DNA from: Mycogone perniciosa
Lineage: Eukaryota; Ascomycota; Sordariomycetes; Hypocreales; Hypocreaceae
Direction of reading: 5' to 3'
Length of the DNA stretch: 64,000 nucleotides
NCBI GenBank assembly: GCA_025331125.1
Contig: JAOALB010000008.1
Coordinates: 248,001-312,000 of the forward strand
Shown here one piece after another: positions 44,624-56,552 of this stretch (its first letter is position 1; each line of letters opens with the position of its first letter). A program made the translations under genes and the position numbers. A model generated the notes under the pieces. The model saw nothing but the letters and a program-made list of their open reading frames with translations, had not been told where the DNA came from and did no database searches.

Positions 44624-45853
44624 TCAGATTACCTCTGAACGTTCGTAGCCTTGAGGCTTAAGAGCAGGTTTAGGCACGTCCCTGTCCTTGAACTTGCTCA
44701 CGAACGGGTTCGGATCTTCCTTCTGATTAAGGTTGCCCAGGGTGTGGTTGACACCTCTATGACTGGCCTCATCGGCTCGGATATACAGGATCAAGTCCTT
44801 CATCGTGCGTTGGCCTTCGGGCATTGACCAGTACTGCAGATATGTCTCGTTAGCATACTTGTTCATGATACACGTTCCATCCCCAGCCAATGGGTGAGAG
44901 TGAACTAACATGGACAGCAATATCAGGGATCTGAAAGTTTGGATCGCTCCACTTTGGTAAATGGCCTTGTTCGATTTCGTGAATGGCCCTCGTATATGTG
45001 TGGACCGCCTCTTCCTCGAGATACCCGACGAATCTGTGTACAATCTTGGGATAGATGAGGTAGGCGATGAAGAGACTGTTGAAGAAGACACCCTGAGCGC
45101 CGATGATCATAAGTTTCATGAATCGCCCGGGCTCGCACATGGTCATAAACGTTAACAGGTGCATCCTCTCGTTGTAACTCTCCTCGAGGAGCGTCTCGAT
45201 CCAGCCGTTATCTCGTTTCATGCGTCGAAGGCTGTCGAGATGCCGTAGCATGCCGCCAACCATGCCAGGCACACCTGCGATGCTTTCCAAGAAGACGAAT
45301 CGCACGAGCTATAGGAAAAAGAAGATATCCATCAGCTATGTCTTCGAGCGATATTTGGGAGACGGAAACGAACCCATTGGGCTTCTGTCAGCGGCTTCTG
45401 AGCCTCGATAGCAGTTGTTGGGTTCTTCTTGTCGACCTGCTGATCCCTATCCATACCTGTGGCCTTGTCCATCCAGAAACGAGCAAGCCGAACAATCTTC
45501 CAGGCGACCCAGTCGCCAAAACCACGCGGCTCGCGGTGGGACGGCACAACGGAATTGATCTCCTCCACGGTGTATCCAGGGTGAGGCCATGCCGCCGGTG
45601 TAGTCTTGATATGGGGGGTATCCTTGGCCGGGAAGAAGTCTCGAAGTCGGGTAGCAGGCGTTGTCGAGAAGCCTCGAGACGTCTGGCGATGAGGATGGGA
45701 GTATGTGGCCAGGCCTGTGCAACCGAGTCTCCTCATCCTTGTTGGGCATCCAACAAGTGCGTAGGGAACATGGCTGCTGAGCACAGCAACTTTAGCAAGC
45801 TTTGCGGCTTGCCGTGGGGCGTGAACCTCGGTGCAAGCTGTTAGAGGAAGCAT
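44624..45853 (-). CDS. AOX1: Mitochondrial alternative oxidase
   Basis: Three exons on the minus strand: 45853-45374, 45308-44910 and 44833-44624, giving 362 residues. AOX is the di-iron ubiquinol oxidase on the matrix face of the inner membrane; it bypasses complexes III and IV. After an Arg-rich presequence, the body has WVAWKIVRLARFWMD and the four iron-ligand helices: LVRFVFLESIAGVPG (Glu), EESYNERMHLLTF (Glu-x-x-His), YLEEEAVHTYTRAIHEIE (Glu) and RADEASHRGVNHT (Glu-x-x-His), all intact. Introns are phase 0 and positioned at AQW|LVRF and IAVH|YWSM. The upstream region holds a 12-bp perfect palindrome, CCGACCGGTCGG, a possible zinc-cluster factor site fitting the inducible regulation known for fungal AOX genes. 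Confidence 0.96.
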
Positions 45854-47064
45854 CGAGGTGTCTGTTATGTTTAGATGTGTAGAGTGTCGCGCGCTGGCTC
45901 AAGTGGTGTAATAGATATGATTGCTTGAAATTGTAGCAATTGTACGGAGCACTTCGTAATTACTATGTATGATGGCACAGCTGGTCCATGAACGATGGAG
46001 GGTCTTGATGTCTTATACAATTTAGGCTGGCGGAAGGCTGGCTTTGTATCTTGGTACGTACTCCGAACACATAACATACCTACCTAGGTAGTACGTAGAT
46101 GGCTACCTACCAGTAGGAAAGGAGAGACCACCGCTACTGCGGACTGCATTGAGCAGGTTTATTTCGGTCATCTGCCTGAGAAAAAAAAACGATAACTCTA
46201 TATCTCGCATTCCTCAGCTTAAAACGAGGTGCCGTTGTGCTGACGCCGAAGACCGACCGGTCGGAGTCTCACGAAGCCCGTCCATCGCCTTGGAATTGTG
46301 GATAGGCAATGGAGCTGCCCGGGATCTCTCGGAAGGGGGCCAAAACAGTCCCATACCGCCTCTCCGATCTGTTTTCGATAGACGTGCCTGTCCATTATGC
46401 ATGCCTTCCTGTGGAACCGCAAAAGATAGCATTGCCGGTTGTCTAAACGGATATTCGCTCAACGCGCATCGCCCTAGGTAGCTGGCGAGAGAGCATCATG
46501 ACTGAGATCTCTATAACCACAGATATGGCCTTACTCCCCTTTGGTGGAAGAAGTCATAAATGCATTAATTCAATACGCATGTACAAAGTAACGATCATTA
46601 GCACGCATATGCTCATCTAAATCCATATTTCGAAGGATCGCTGGGCAGTAATATCATGACATATCGTGCTCCGTACCCTCGCGACAACAGTGTGAGTCAC
46701 TTGGGGATGCCGGTTTCGACCGGAACAGCCCGAAGCGCATCCACTGGCATTTCGGGAGACCTTTCACTTGACAAGTATCCGATTCGAATCCGAAGCTGCG
46801 TATATTTATTAAAAGTCCTCGGTAGCTCTATTGTACGGAGTAGTACTAATATTACCCCGTAGACTTCTACTCAAAGAAATCACAATATGATCGATGACGT
46901 CAGACCCAAGCCCCCCCCTTGTGAACATATGCTCCACAAGAAGAAGTGTCCAATGACAGTCTTCGGATTTGATCGTGTTTGTTCCTCACTGAGTCAGGAT
47001 GCTCTATCCACTCCGTAATGTGAATAGCAACTTGAAGTCCCGACCTTATCGGACAACAAGCTTT
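45854..47064. promoter_or_regulatory. AOX upstream region and ArgRS 3' flank
   Basis: This 1.2-kb region contains CCGACCGGTCGG (46253-46264, about 400 bp before the AOX start), TACCTAGGTA (46081-46090) and TACGGAGTA (46834-46842), plus near variants at 45943 and 46057. Open frames 46149-46481 are not convincing genes. Confidence 0.55.
46253..46264. promoter_or_regulatory. 12-bp palindrome with CGG/CCG half-sites upstream of AOX
   Basis: CCGACCGGTCGG is a perfect palindrome made of CGG/CCG triplets, the half-site type bound by fungal Zn2Cys6 factors. A role in AOX induction is inferred from position only. Confidence 0.45.
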
Positions 47065-50000
47065 TTACATCCTGGTAGTATGTAGTCAGCAACTCTCCTT
47101 TGTACACTTGAATTCTGCTCAGACTTACCTCTCCAACGGAGTCAGGCCAAGCAATCGCATTCCATTGGACAGAACGATTCGCGCGGCGTCGTACAGTGCC
47201 ATTCGAGCTTTCATCAGCTCCTTCTCGCTGCCAACCACCTGCAAATGATCGTAACTGCTGCTCACTGCATGTGCCATCTTGAACAAATATGTGAGCACTG
47301 TGGTCGGCTCCAATGTCTTCAGGGTGTTCTGGACAGTGTCGGGCCACTGAGAGAGCATCCGAACGACGTTGATGGCATGCAGCTCTGTAAGCAATGAGAG
47401 GTCCGCATTCGCCAGGTCTTCCTCTGTCAAATTAGCCCGGCGCTTGATTGAGCAAAGCCGAGAGTGGGCATATTGCAGGTATGGTCCAGTGTCGCCTTCA
47501 AATGATGTCATGGCATCCATGTTGAAGGTATAGTTGTTGATTCTACAAGTTTCATCAGCTTGGTTCATCATGATCCAAATAAGAGTGCTACAAACCTCTT
47601 GCCACTCATATCCTGGACCATGACGCTGCTAATGCCGAGAACATCCGCAGTAGCGGCAGGGTTCTCTACTTGCGCGTACTTATCCTCGTTCTTCCTCATA
47701 GTCTCGTGCATGTGGTCGGCACAATCTCTCAGGATGTCATCCAGGCTGAAGTCGTTCGACGTTAGTATCGTAAAGTCGCCAATTAGGACAGAAAATGGTA
47801 GTAAAGGATAGTAGAGGCATCAGATGGCGGACTTACAACTTGACAGTGCCCTTTCTGGTGCTCATACCCTGGACCAATCCAAAGTTGATGTGTTGGCAAC
47901 GCTTCGCAATATCCTTGTAACCGAGTAGTTGAATGATCTCAAACAACTGCTTGAGGTGGAGATCCTGAGCGCTTGCGACGACATAGATCATATGATCGAA
48001 GTTATACTCCTCATACTGCAACGAGAATTGTCAGTGCTAATTCAGAAATGCCTAGGCTTGCTTCATGCTAGGCCTGGGATCGACATGGGTAACATGTCGG
48101 AGGACTCACTCGGCCAAGAAGTTCACAGACATCTCGTGTAAGATACAAAGCGGTACCATCCTTCTTCCTATTTTTTTTTGTAATCAGCAGTGGCTTGGAG
48201 TAGATGGATGGATTATGTGAGTGAAAAATGAAGCTTGTGACCACGTCAAGCCCCCCTTAATTTCAGCAGAGAGCAGTTTTGAGCACGACGTTGTTTGTAA
48301 ATGTGGTTTACATCCGGGTAAAGACACGTACCGAATAACTGTTGTGCCAAGCCTCTTTCCCTCTTTGCCAGGAAGGAGCTGAGTGAAGTCAACAAGAACT
48401 GCGCCTTTGTCCTCTCGCGTAATGCCTTTCTCTGCCATTTCTGTGGCGATCTTTGCCATTGACTCCTCGGAAACTTGGCTTTCGCCTGCTTGAGATTCAG
48501 CATATAGATCGAGAACTCTGCAAATCGAGCTTACCGCTGTACTTGTCAAAGTGAATGTTCAGCCTGGCATAGGTTTCTGTAGCACAATCAGTAAACTACA
48601 TCATCAAGCGTGGAACCTGTGAGGGAAAGCGGATGGATCTTTGATTCGCTGTCCAACTCCCAAAGCAGAGGCCACCAGATTCTTACGCTTGTATCGGGCG
48701 ATGCTAAGATCTCTGAAGATCTGCCACTGCTTGACCACATCCTCATCTCGATCCGTCTAACGGACCAAGTTAGCAGATGATAAACACCGAGAGATGACAC
48801 CGTTCGCAGGGACAGGCTTGTGGAAAATATCCATCAATGCTCTGACACTTACCATCCTCTTGAAGTATCGACGGGCCTGCTCGTCAAGACTATCGGCCTC
48901 GAGACTGCTGACATCTTTGCCCTCCTTTCGCTGCTCTTCAATGGCCTCTTTCTCGGCCGTCATCTCGCTGTTAATCTTCACATAGAGCTTAAATAGGTGA
49001 TCGATAGGATCTTTCTTGAGCGCCTCCTCATCTCCATATTTCTCATATGAGAGCGCCAAAAGACCATATTGTTTACCCCAGTCACCAAGATCTTCGAGGG
49101 GCGGTTAGCCGCAACTTGCAGAATATGAATTGCACGCAAATGAAAATGTGCAGTGATGGAGAAAGGAAATCGAAAAGAAGTGTTCCCTGAGATGGAGAAG
49201 GCAGTAGTCTTCACCCTGAAACCCCACACTTGAAGGATTTTCAAAAAGGGGTGGACTCGAGGTCCTGAACCGACTTACAATTCATTCTAACAACATCCCA
49301 GCCGCTACCCTCATAGAGGTTTGCCAGGAAACTTCCAATGATGGTGGATCGGAGATGGCCCGCGTGAAACGGCTTCGCAACGTTAGGGGAGCTGAACTCC
49401 ACAATCTGGCAACAATTAGCAGGAGGGAATCTTAACGGAGAGAGCGTGTGATCTACAATACGCTTCTGACCCTGGCTTGGGTCTTTTGGGTCCTTCAGTC
49501 CATTGAATCGGTTTCGGCCTTATTAAAGGTTAGTAAAATTGTAGTCAGGTCAATACCAACTCAAGTACATACCGTACTCATCACCCAGCTTGCGGATCAT
49601 GGGGATAAGAGCGTTGGATAGAGGGGCCCCCTTGATGAAGAAGGACATAAATGAACCGCTTGTTACGGGCTTGTCAAACAGGGGATCATCTTGGGAGAAC
49701 TTGCATAGCACTCTGTTAGCTCACGAGGGTCCATAAATGCCAAAAAAAAACATCATTTCATACTTCTTCCGCCCACTTGGAAGCCAAAGCATCGGGTTTT
49801 TGTCCTTTGAGCCTGAGAGCAGGAACAGCTACAACGAAGTCGCCCTTGTCAAGTCCGGTCGTCCACATGACAACAGGGTAGATGATAGCGGTATCGACGC
49901 CGGAAATGCTAGCCAGAACATTGCTAAGGTGCGCCCTATAGAAATCCAAAGGGTTGATCTCGGGGTGGGCGGTGGGGTACTTCGCCGAGACCGAGTCCAA

Positions 50001-50303
50001 GGTTAGGCCCTCCACCAGCGAGGTGAGCTGATTTACTCCGGCCGTTTGGGCCATGGTTGATGACGATACTCTTCTCGAACCAAACTGGAAGAAAGTGGGT
50101 GAATAAGAGCCTGGATGGAGGGGTTTGCAGCTTCGTAGTAGGACACCACCGGCGATGGTGGGGAAGTGATGTGGACAAAACGAGGAAGTGAAAAGCCTGA
50201 CTGGCACGGCCAGTGCGCAATGAATAGGCTTGCTGAATTTCCGTAAAGGAGGCAGAGTCACTGGAGAGAGGAGTTTTTGATTGGAAGAAATCCAACACTT
50301 CAT
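47065..50303 (-). CDS. RRS1: Arginyl-tRNA synthetase, probably dual cytosolic and mitochondrial
   Basis: Thirteen exons on the minus strand: 50303-49764 (second start at 50054), 49699-49573, 49518-49457, 49405-49279, 49091-48853, 48756-48687, 48576-48535, 48485-48332, 48167-48110, 48015-47837, 47745-47596, 47542-47129 and 47071-47065. Products are 722 residues from the first ATG or 639 from the second (MAQTAGVNQLTSL). This is a class I synthetase: RIIVEFSSPNVAKPFHAGHL carries the HIGH-type motif (HAGH), and INFGLVQGMSTRKGTVKFLDD the KMSKS counterpart. The anticodon-binding domain ends LGLTPLERM. The 83-residue extension has about ten Lys/Arg and no Asp/Glu, as in a mitochondrial presequence. 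The last coding exon is only GATGTAA; if its intron were retained, a stop would follow at once. Confidence 0.92.
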
Positions 50304-51132
50304 AGAGAGTGCGGCATTGGGGTTTTGCCTTGCTGTGACTCAATTTTCCTCTTAAATAAGTGAACGACTTCCCCACCAAAGTTGAAGAAATGTACTTCGT
50401 ACCCATGCCGCTACCGCCGCAGTTGTCGCGGTAATTCTTTCTGCCGGTGTTCCGCGCTGGAATGCCCGGATACAAGTCAATAGGACATCCCGAGCGGCAC
50501 ATGCACATGTCCTTTGACATGACAGCCTTGGTCTCATAAGTACGGAGTAGTGATGGGTAAATAGGTATCAAGCCTTGTGATGGGAAGCTTCGCGTCTGTG
50601 AGTTCACTTGCAAGCTATTAATGGTTCATCAGGATACTCAAATCGAAAATTAAAGTTAATAATTCAGAGGGCTGCTTCTCTACTAAAACACCCGATGCTT
50701 GGACACTTGTGAACGATCCATGCGTCAAAAACCACAAAGGAATACTATATTGCGGAACAAAGTAGAAATATTGAATGTCCTTGTGGGTTTAATTGAAGAA
50801 TGCGATGAGATTAATATCTTCCCGTCGCTATCTTATAGCCTCCTTCGCCTCACTACTTGGACCAGCAGCTTTCGTGGTGCCTGATATTAATTCGATGCCA
50901 AACTTTTTCCACCCCTCCATCCCCTCACCCCTCCATTTCCACCACAAGCCCCCCCGCCATTAAAAAAAAGCCGCCCTATCTTCTTTGCCCCCCTTTGCCA
51001 TTCTGGCCAAAACTTGTGTTTCAATTTCTTCTACTGCTAGATCCAGAGTCTGGCTGGCTTCTTGTCTTCATTTCCAACCACTGCCTACGGCTTAAACCCA
51101 GTGCCCGCACCTAGATCAATACAACAGACATC
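50304..51132. promoter_or_regulatory. Divergent promoter region, ArgRS and eIF3j
   Basis: TACTTCGTA is at 50393-50401 and TACGGAGTA at 50541-50549. A C/T-rich leader (50900-51015) precedes the eIF3j start. No gene is seen. Confidence 0.5.
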
Positions 51133-52256
51133 ATGCCCGCTAAGAAACAGTGGGGTAAGTATCACCACGCTGTCACTTTGTGTGCACACACAATCTTGTT
51201 GACCAGCAAATGCGTCATCACTGCTATGATGCGCCGCTGTGGAGTTTGTACATGACCTTGAATGCTTTTGGCTAACAGTTGTCTATACTAGACGAGGAAG
51301 AGAGCGACAGCGGCTCTGCTCCCGAATCTGCCCCAGCTCCTGTTGCCCGTAGACGCCAATTTGAAGATGAGGAAGACGATAGCGACGTAAGTGCATTGGA
51401 TTGTCTATACAGTTCCACCCTTCCAACCTCGCCCTAACCGTTGGCTAATATTCTCTCGCTGATCTTAGGTCCTCGATTCCTGGGATGCCGCCGAGGACTC
51501 GGAAGTAGAGCGCGAGAAAGCCCGCAAGGCTGCTGAAGTGAAGGCAAAGGCCGAGGCCGAGGCCGCCGCTAATAAGAAGTCTCGGACTCAGCGCATCGCC
51601 GATCGCCAAGCCGAGCGTGCACGCCAGGCTGAAGAGGAAGAGGAGGAGAGCGATGAAGAGACGGAGACCCAGCGCCGTGAGCGACTTCGTCGCACCGAGC
51701 AGGAAGCTGACCTCAAGCATGCTGAAGATCTCTTTGGCGGCATAGGCATCAGTGCTGGTCGCAAGGCCAATCCCGCCAGTACCATCGTTGTCGACCCTAA
51801 GGAACCAACAAACACGATCAACCTTGCAGAGCTGCCGCTCTTCAACCCTCAGACTAAGCTGCAGTTCGAAAAGATGCGCAACACCCTCACACCCGTCATC
51901 ACTACCAATGTCAAAAAGCCGCACTATGGCCTCTTCCTTGAGGAATTTGCCAAGGACCTAGTCAAGGAGATGTCTAGCGATCAGATCAAGAAGATTGCCA
52001 GCGCCCTCACTCGGGTTAGTAATGAGAAGATGAAGGAGGAGAAGGCTGCCGACAAGAGTGGCAAGAAGACCAAGGCCGCCAAGACGAAGACTTCGTTGGT
52101 AACTGGCCGGGCTAACACCGCGGATGTGGCAACTTACGACGACGACGCCTTTGGAGAGTAAGTGGATAGTCTATTTCCTTCTGCCCTTTTCCAGTCCTTG
52201 TCCTTGTCTCGAGTGTCTCAAGTGTTAACACCATCCACAGCGATGACTTTATGTGA
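51133..52256 (+). CDS. HCR1: Translation initiation factor eIF3 subunit J
   Basis: Four exons: 51133-51154, 51292-51386, 51469-52157 and 52241-52256, giving 273 residues. eIF3j binds the 40S decoding centre and helps eIF3 recruitment and, in yeast, 18S rRNA maturation and ribosome recycling. Visible marks: MPAKKQWDEEESDSG at the N-terminus, VLDSWDAAEDSEVE, a long charged helix (EKARKAAEVKAKAEAEAAA), DLFGGIGISAG, and the C-terminal KPHYGLFLEEFAKDLVKEMSS block. The protein ends DDFM, placed on a separate 16-nt last exon; phase and the typical acidic end support it. The first exon is also short (22 nt). Confidence 0.94.
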
Positions 52257-53041
52257 AGTGGAAATATCAAGACAGGCGAGTCTTGCTATTTCCTCTCCAG
52301 CTCATCAACGCCCTTATCCGGGGATGCAGGCATGCCCATGCCAGGCAACTGTCAAATCCACTTGCCGGACGAGCTTACGGCTTTCGGCCCCGTCCACAGT
52401 CTGATCTAAAAAAAGGGACTCCATCTTGGGGCCAGGCCCAGGCATCAGGGGGCACCACCTGAAAGTTGGAGTAGGGATGAATTGACGGGCATGGTAAAAG
52501 ATAGACGGTGCGATTTGAATGATACAATGATGAGGCTGTGGGTACGGGTCAGCGGGCTGGCGCATTATCTACTAAAGATTGTTCATCTACTTGGGGCATC
52601 CGCATAGCCTATTATGTCCCAACGACGATTCTTCCAGCTCAAATACTTGGAGGCATCATGTCAATGCCACAGGACATTTGCCACGAGAAGCGAGAGTAAA
52701 TATAATGCGGCGGGCTCTACTGTATGCTGAATCGCAAATCGAAATTGGTCGAAGAGTGGCCTATTTTTTTCTTCTGAATTCCATACGTCATGAAGCTAGG
52801 GTATCGTAACAGCCACTATCACTCGGATAGGATATGTCATGGAGGTAGATAGTATCATCAACCCAAGCGCCAAAAAGAAGTCCAACCCAATCCCATGATC
52901 TAACACCGTACATAAATCCTGTTGCAGGCTATCCGTCCCGTCGTTAATTGTAATTATACAGCAGCTCTAAATATGCTCTTCGGAGTTCCAATACGATAGA
53001 AAAGTCCAACACCGACTTTTAGGATTTTCTTCTGTTCTGCT
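52257..53041. other. Convergent intergenic region, eIF3j and MDM31
   Basis: This is the 3' flank of both genes, with no motif or gene that I can support. The open frames here look random. Confidence 0.55.
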
Positions 53042-55274
53042 TCAAACCACGTTGCCAGCCATACCCATGAACAAGGCATGAATAGCCAGGGATAGAGTCC
53101 AGAACCCAACCTTTTTGAACCGTCGGACCCGACTCTGCTGGTCCTCGACGTCCGTGGCAAAAGCCTCGTACGTCTCAGCGGATGCGTCATCCAAGAGCCC
53201 ACAATCAAAGACAGTCCAGCTACCGTCGAAGTCGCTGACAGGTTTGATGATCCGACTGGAAATGGGAATATATGCTTTCTTCGCGTTGATGTAGGCCACG
53301 ATTGGGCGAACAAGCGCCTGGTTCACATAAGATATGTGTGTTGTAAATAACGGTACCGCGGCCTTCACATCATTCAGGTGGATGCGCAGGTCCATAATGA
53401 CGCAGCGTTGATCCTCCTCTGGTTCCGCAGCCTCCGTCTGGGGGCCCTTATCTCCACTGCTATGACCAGTAGCGTCCGAGAAATTGCCAAGAGAAGGAGC
53501 TTCGCTCCTGGGGTTGGGTAAGAACCGATAACGGTTTGAGATGACAGTATCCTCTAATTGGTCGTAGAAGTCCGTCATGACTTTGGCAATGCTCTCATCT
53601 GCGTCAACTGGGAACATGACATCCGCCACTATATCCACGTTGCCCTCGTATATCCATCCAAATGGCCCTTCAACACCTCGATTCAAATGGTCGATCTTCA
53701 GGCCATCGATCCTCAATCTGTTGAACTTCTTCCAAGATTTTGACTCGCCTAGTCCCATCATAACTCCTTGATAATGGCTTGATACAGTGCCGTGAACCTG
53801 TCTGGGGTGAATTGTAAAGAGAGAACCATCAAAGGAGCCTGACATGTGACTGGCTGATAGAAAATCATAAAATAGCCACTGTTTCCGTAACCGCGGCAGT
53901 TCGCATGAATATATGCTAACTGAAAAAGGTCGAAATCCATCAGGTTGATGAATAGTGAGTAGAAGATCTTCGAGCTTAAAAGACTCAATTTCGAAATCCC
54001 CCGGCTGATGTTGGTGACGATAAGAGAACGGATCAATCTGCTCATCAGGCCATCGGACTGAGGTGCGGTCAACAACTCCTCGAACGCCATTTACCTCCAC
54101 ATCTTTAAGCAGCCCCTTGCCATTCCACCAGTTGAGGAACGACAATGTGACATTGACGTTTGCGATGGTCACATCGAACTGAGTATAATTGCCATCATCT
54201 TCTGTGTCGATGAGGGGATGTTGGGCTTGTCGTCCTGCAGCAGCAACAGCGGCTGCGTCGGACGAACCTTTGCTAACAGATGACTCAACTTGGCCGGGTC
54301 TCCGGGAAATGAAAACGTTGTGGAAGGCGATAACACCATTTCTCCACTTGGGTACTATGGCTGATTCAAAGATGACGGTGACACCCGCAGATTGAGTCAG
54401 ATAATCACCAACCCACCTTGCCAAGGTTTCTAGGATTCAATTAACATGGTGAGAAAAAAGTCATGTTGCGAGATTCCAACTTACCTTGGGCAAAAACTGT
54501 GTTAATCGAAAAAATTATGATGGAGAAGAAAGTTGTTGTTCCTGCAAGAATCCATAGGATATGCCCCAGCATGAACCAAGAAACGAAGGCCCCCCATTCA
54601 TCAACATTCCATGGACGCATGCTCCTTATGGAAATCCACTTGAATCTAACTTTTAGTCTCTGCCAAAAGCCATTTGCTGCCGCGAGCAGCTCCTCTTTCG
54701 TGGGACGATGCGGCATCATCGGTAGATTCAAGTATTTTGACATAGAGGAAGCTATTGATTCATGTTCTTTCTCCATACTGTTCTCCTTGCCCTGCTCAAT
54801 GGCTTTGGGGGAGATCTGGTTTGGATCCCCGCCTTTACCCCTCTGCCACGGCTCGCGATCTTCAGATTTGATGTCATCATCGCTTTCTTGGAGACCTTTC
54901 CTACCCTTCTGTCCATCGTTGCTGTACTGCCTGTATTGCATCAACCATCTTGTCGCAAGGTGTGTACCATCACAAGAGATATGACACCTAACTAAGAGGG
55001 GTGGTTGGGCGGCATTTGCACTTTTGCTGAATAGCAGCGCCGGGTTCAGCCGCCTTGACGTTTCCGGGAGACGAAAGTAGCGTCGAGTCTTCGACTTGGA
55101 ACTTGAGAGACCGTGAAAGCATCGGGACGACGATGACTGTAGAAAATATGACGAAATAGGCGACAATCGACTCGTTAGTTGAAGGGTTGGAGGAGTTTCA
55201 GGTTTGGGTAGAGGTATATGGCTAGATGTCAAAAGGCGGCGTCCAATCAGCCATGAATGGATACCCTTAGACAT
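53042..55274 (-). CDS. MDM31: Mitochondrial inner-membrane morphology protein Mdm31
   Basis: Two exons on the minus strand: 55274-54485 and 54429-53042, giving 725 residues. Mdm31/Mdm32 are inner-membrane proteins needed for mitochondrial shape, nucleoid distribution and lipid balance. The N-terminus is a long Ser/Arg-rich presequence; a first membrane span lies at VSWFMLGHILWILAGTTTF (residues ~235-260). The large intermembrane-space body contains RWVGDYLTQSAGVTVIFESAIVP-like and LNWWNGKGLLKDVEVNGVRG segments and MDLRIHLNDVKAAVPLF, and a second span lies near the C-terminus (FWTLSLAIHALFMGMAG). Mdm31 fits better than Mdm32 by overall layout, but I could not compare sequences. It is divergent from PNO1 with 386 bp between starts. 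Confidence 0.9.
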
Positions 55275-55660
55275 TCTTAAAGCTCATGGCGATCAGAAAC
55301 AGGAAGGCAGTGCGCCAATACAACAATTAAAAGCAATGCCTTCAATTTTGAACAAAGTTTGGAAGTTAGCATGTATTAGATGATGGCATAAAAAGCCCAT
55401 GACGCGCTAACGGCTTGATACAATGTGGGCGGCATCTGTCCAATCGATAAGCCCCGATAGCCATCCACAAATTTTCTATGATCGCTGCCGAACAGTTCGT
55501 GGACCGGTCGAGTTGACTCTCCAAACCCTTCAAGCCCAGCCGACGATGAAATATTTATTTTGAATCAAATTCAGGGCTGAATATTAGATTCTCTTTTGAT
55601 CGCTGTGCCCTCGTTTCACACACTTGTTGCGCTACCAGCAGATTTTCGCCAACCGTCACA
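55275..55660. promoter_or_regulatory. Short divergent promoter, MDM31 and PNO1
   Basis: This 386-bp AT-rich region lies between divergent starts. An AAATTTTC stretch near 55469 resembles the RRPE element of yeast ribosome-biogenesis genes, but the match is weak. Confidence 0.45.
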
Positions 55661-56552
55661 ATGCCCGCACCGACGGCCTTGAAAAAGGCTGAAGACACCC
55701 CGCTTGCCAACGAAGCACCGCTACCTATTCAGGGTAATTCTCTTATGGAGCCTCTCCTATTACATTCGTCGCAGCTCACCAAGGATATAGATAACAATGA
55801 AGAGTTTTTGTTAGACGCATCCGACGCTGTACTGGTCGACGCAGAACCGTTTTCTCCGGAGAGCCAAGATGACAACGAGACTATGGCTATTGATGAGGAA
55901 GGGCGACCTCGTTTTGCTCCATCTAAAGACCTTGTAAGCATAATTATAATCAATGGCATATATATTGGCTCTTCTATGCTGACCACATGTCCAGGATCTC
56001 GTCGCGAGAGTCGAAACTCGGAAAGTTCCAATCCCACCTCACCGAATGACACCTCTTAAGCAAGCATGGCCATCCATCTACCCCCCCCTCGTCGAACACC
56101 TAAAACTCCAGTGTCGCATGAATATCAAACGAAAGACCGTCGAGCTTAGGACATCGAAACATACGGTAGATTCAGGCGCGCTACAGAAGGGTGAAGACTT
56201 TGTCAAAGCCTTTACTCTTGGGTTTGATGTGGATGATGCAATTGCCTTGTTGCGACTTGATGATCTCTACATAGAGACCTTCGAAATCAAGGACGTAAAA
56301 ACGGTCCATGGGGATAGTCAGAGTCGCGCTATTGGTAGAATAGCAGGACACCAAGGCAAAACAAAATTTGCGATTGAGAATGCCAGCCGGACAAGAATTG
56401 TTCTAGCGGATTCGAAGATTCACATCCTGGGAGGGTTCAAGAACATTCATATGGCTCGAGAATCAGTTGTCAGTCTGATTCTTGGCAAGCCTCCAGGAAA
56501 GGTTTATGGAAACCTGAGAACTGTGGCAGCCAGAATGAAGGAGAGGTTCTAG
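55661..56552 (+). CDS. PNO1: Pre-rRNA processing KH protein Pno1/Dim2
   Basis: Two exons: 55661-55933 and 55995-56552, giving 276 residues. Pno1 is a KH-domain protein of pre-40S particles that sits on the 3' end of 18S rRNA with the endonuclease Nob1. The N-terminal ~90 residues are acidic and disordered. The conserved region runs from RVETRKVPIPPHRMTPLK through MNIKRKTVELRTSK, the GxxG-type KH loop in RAIGRIAGHQGKTKFAIEN, and ends in ILGKPPGKVYGNLRTVAARM, all hallmarks of the family. The intron joins APSKDL to DLVARVE in phase 0. Confidence 0.95.

Noticed and set aside
46149..46481. 110-codon frame upstream of AOX
   Set aside because: It lies in the promoter region, with frames open on both strands and no conserved character.
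46776..46800. Possible tRNA T-arm (GATTCGAATCCG)
   Set aside because: No matching acceptor, D or anticodon stems could be paired around it.
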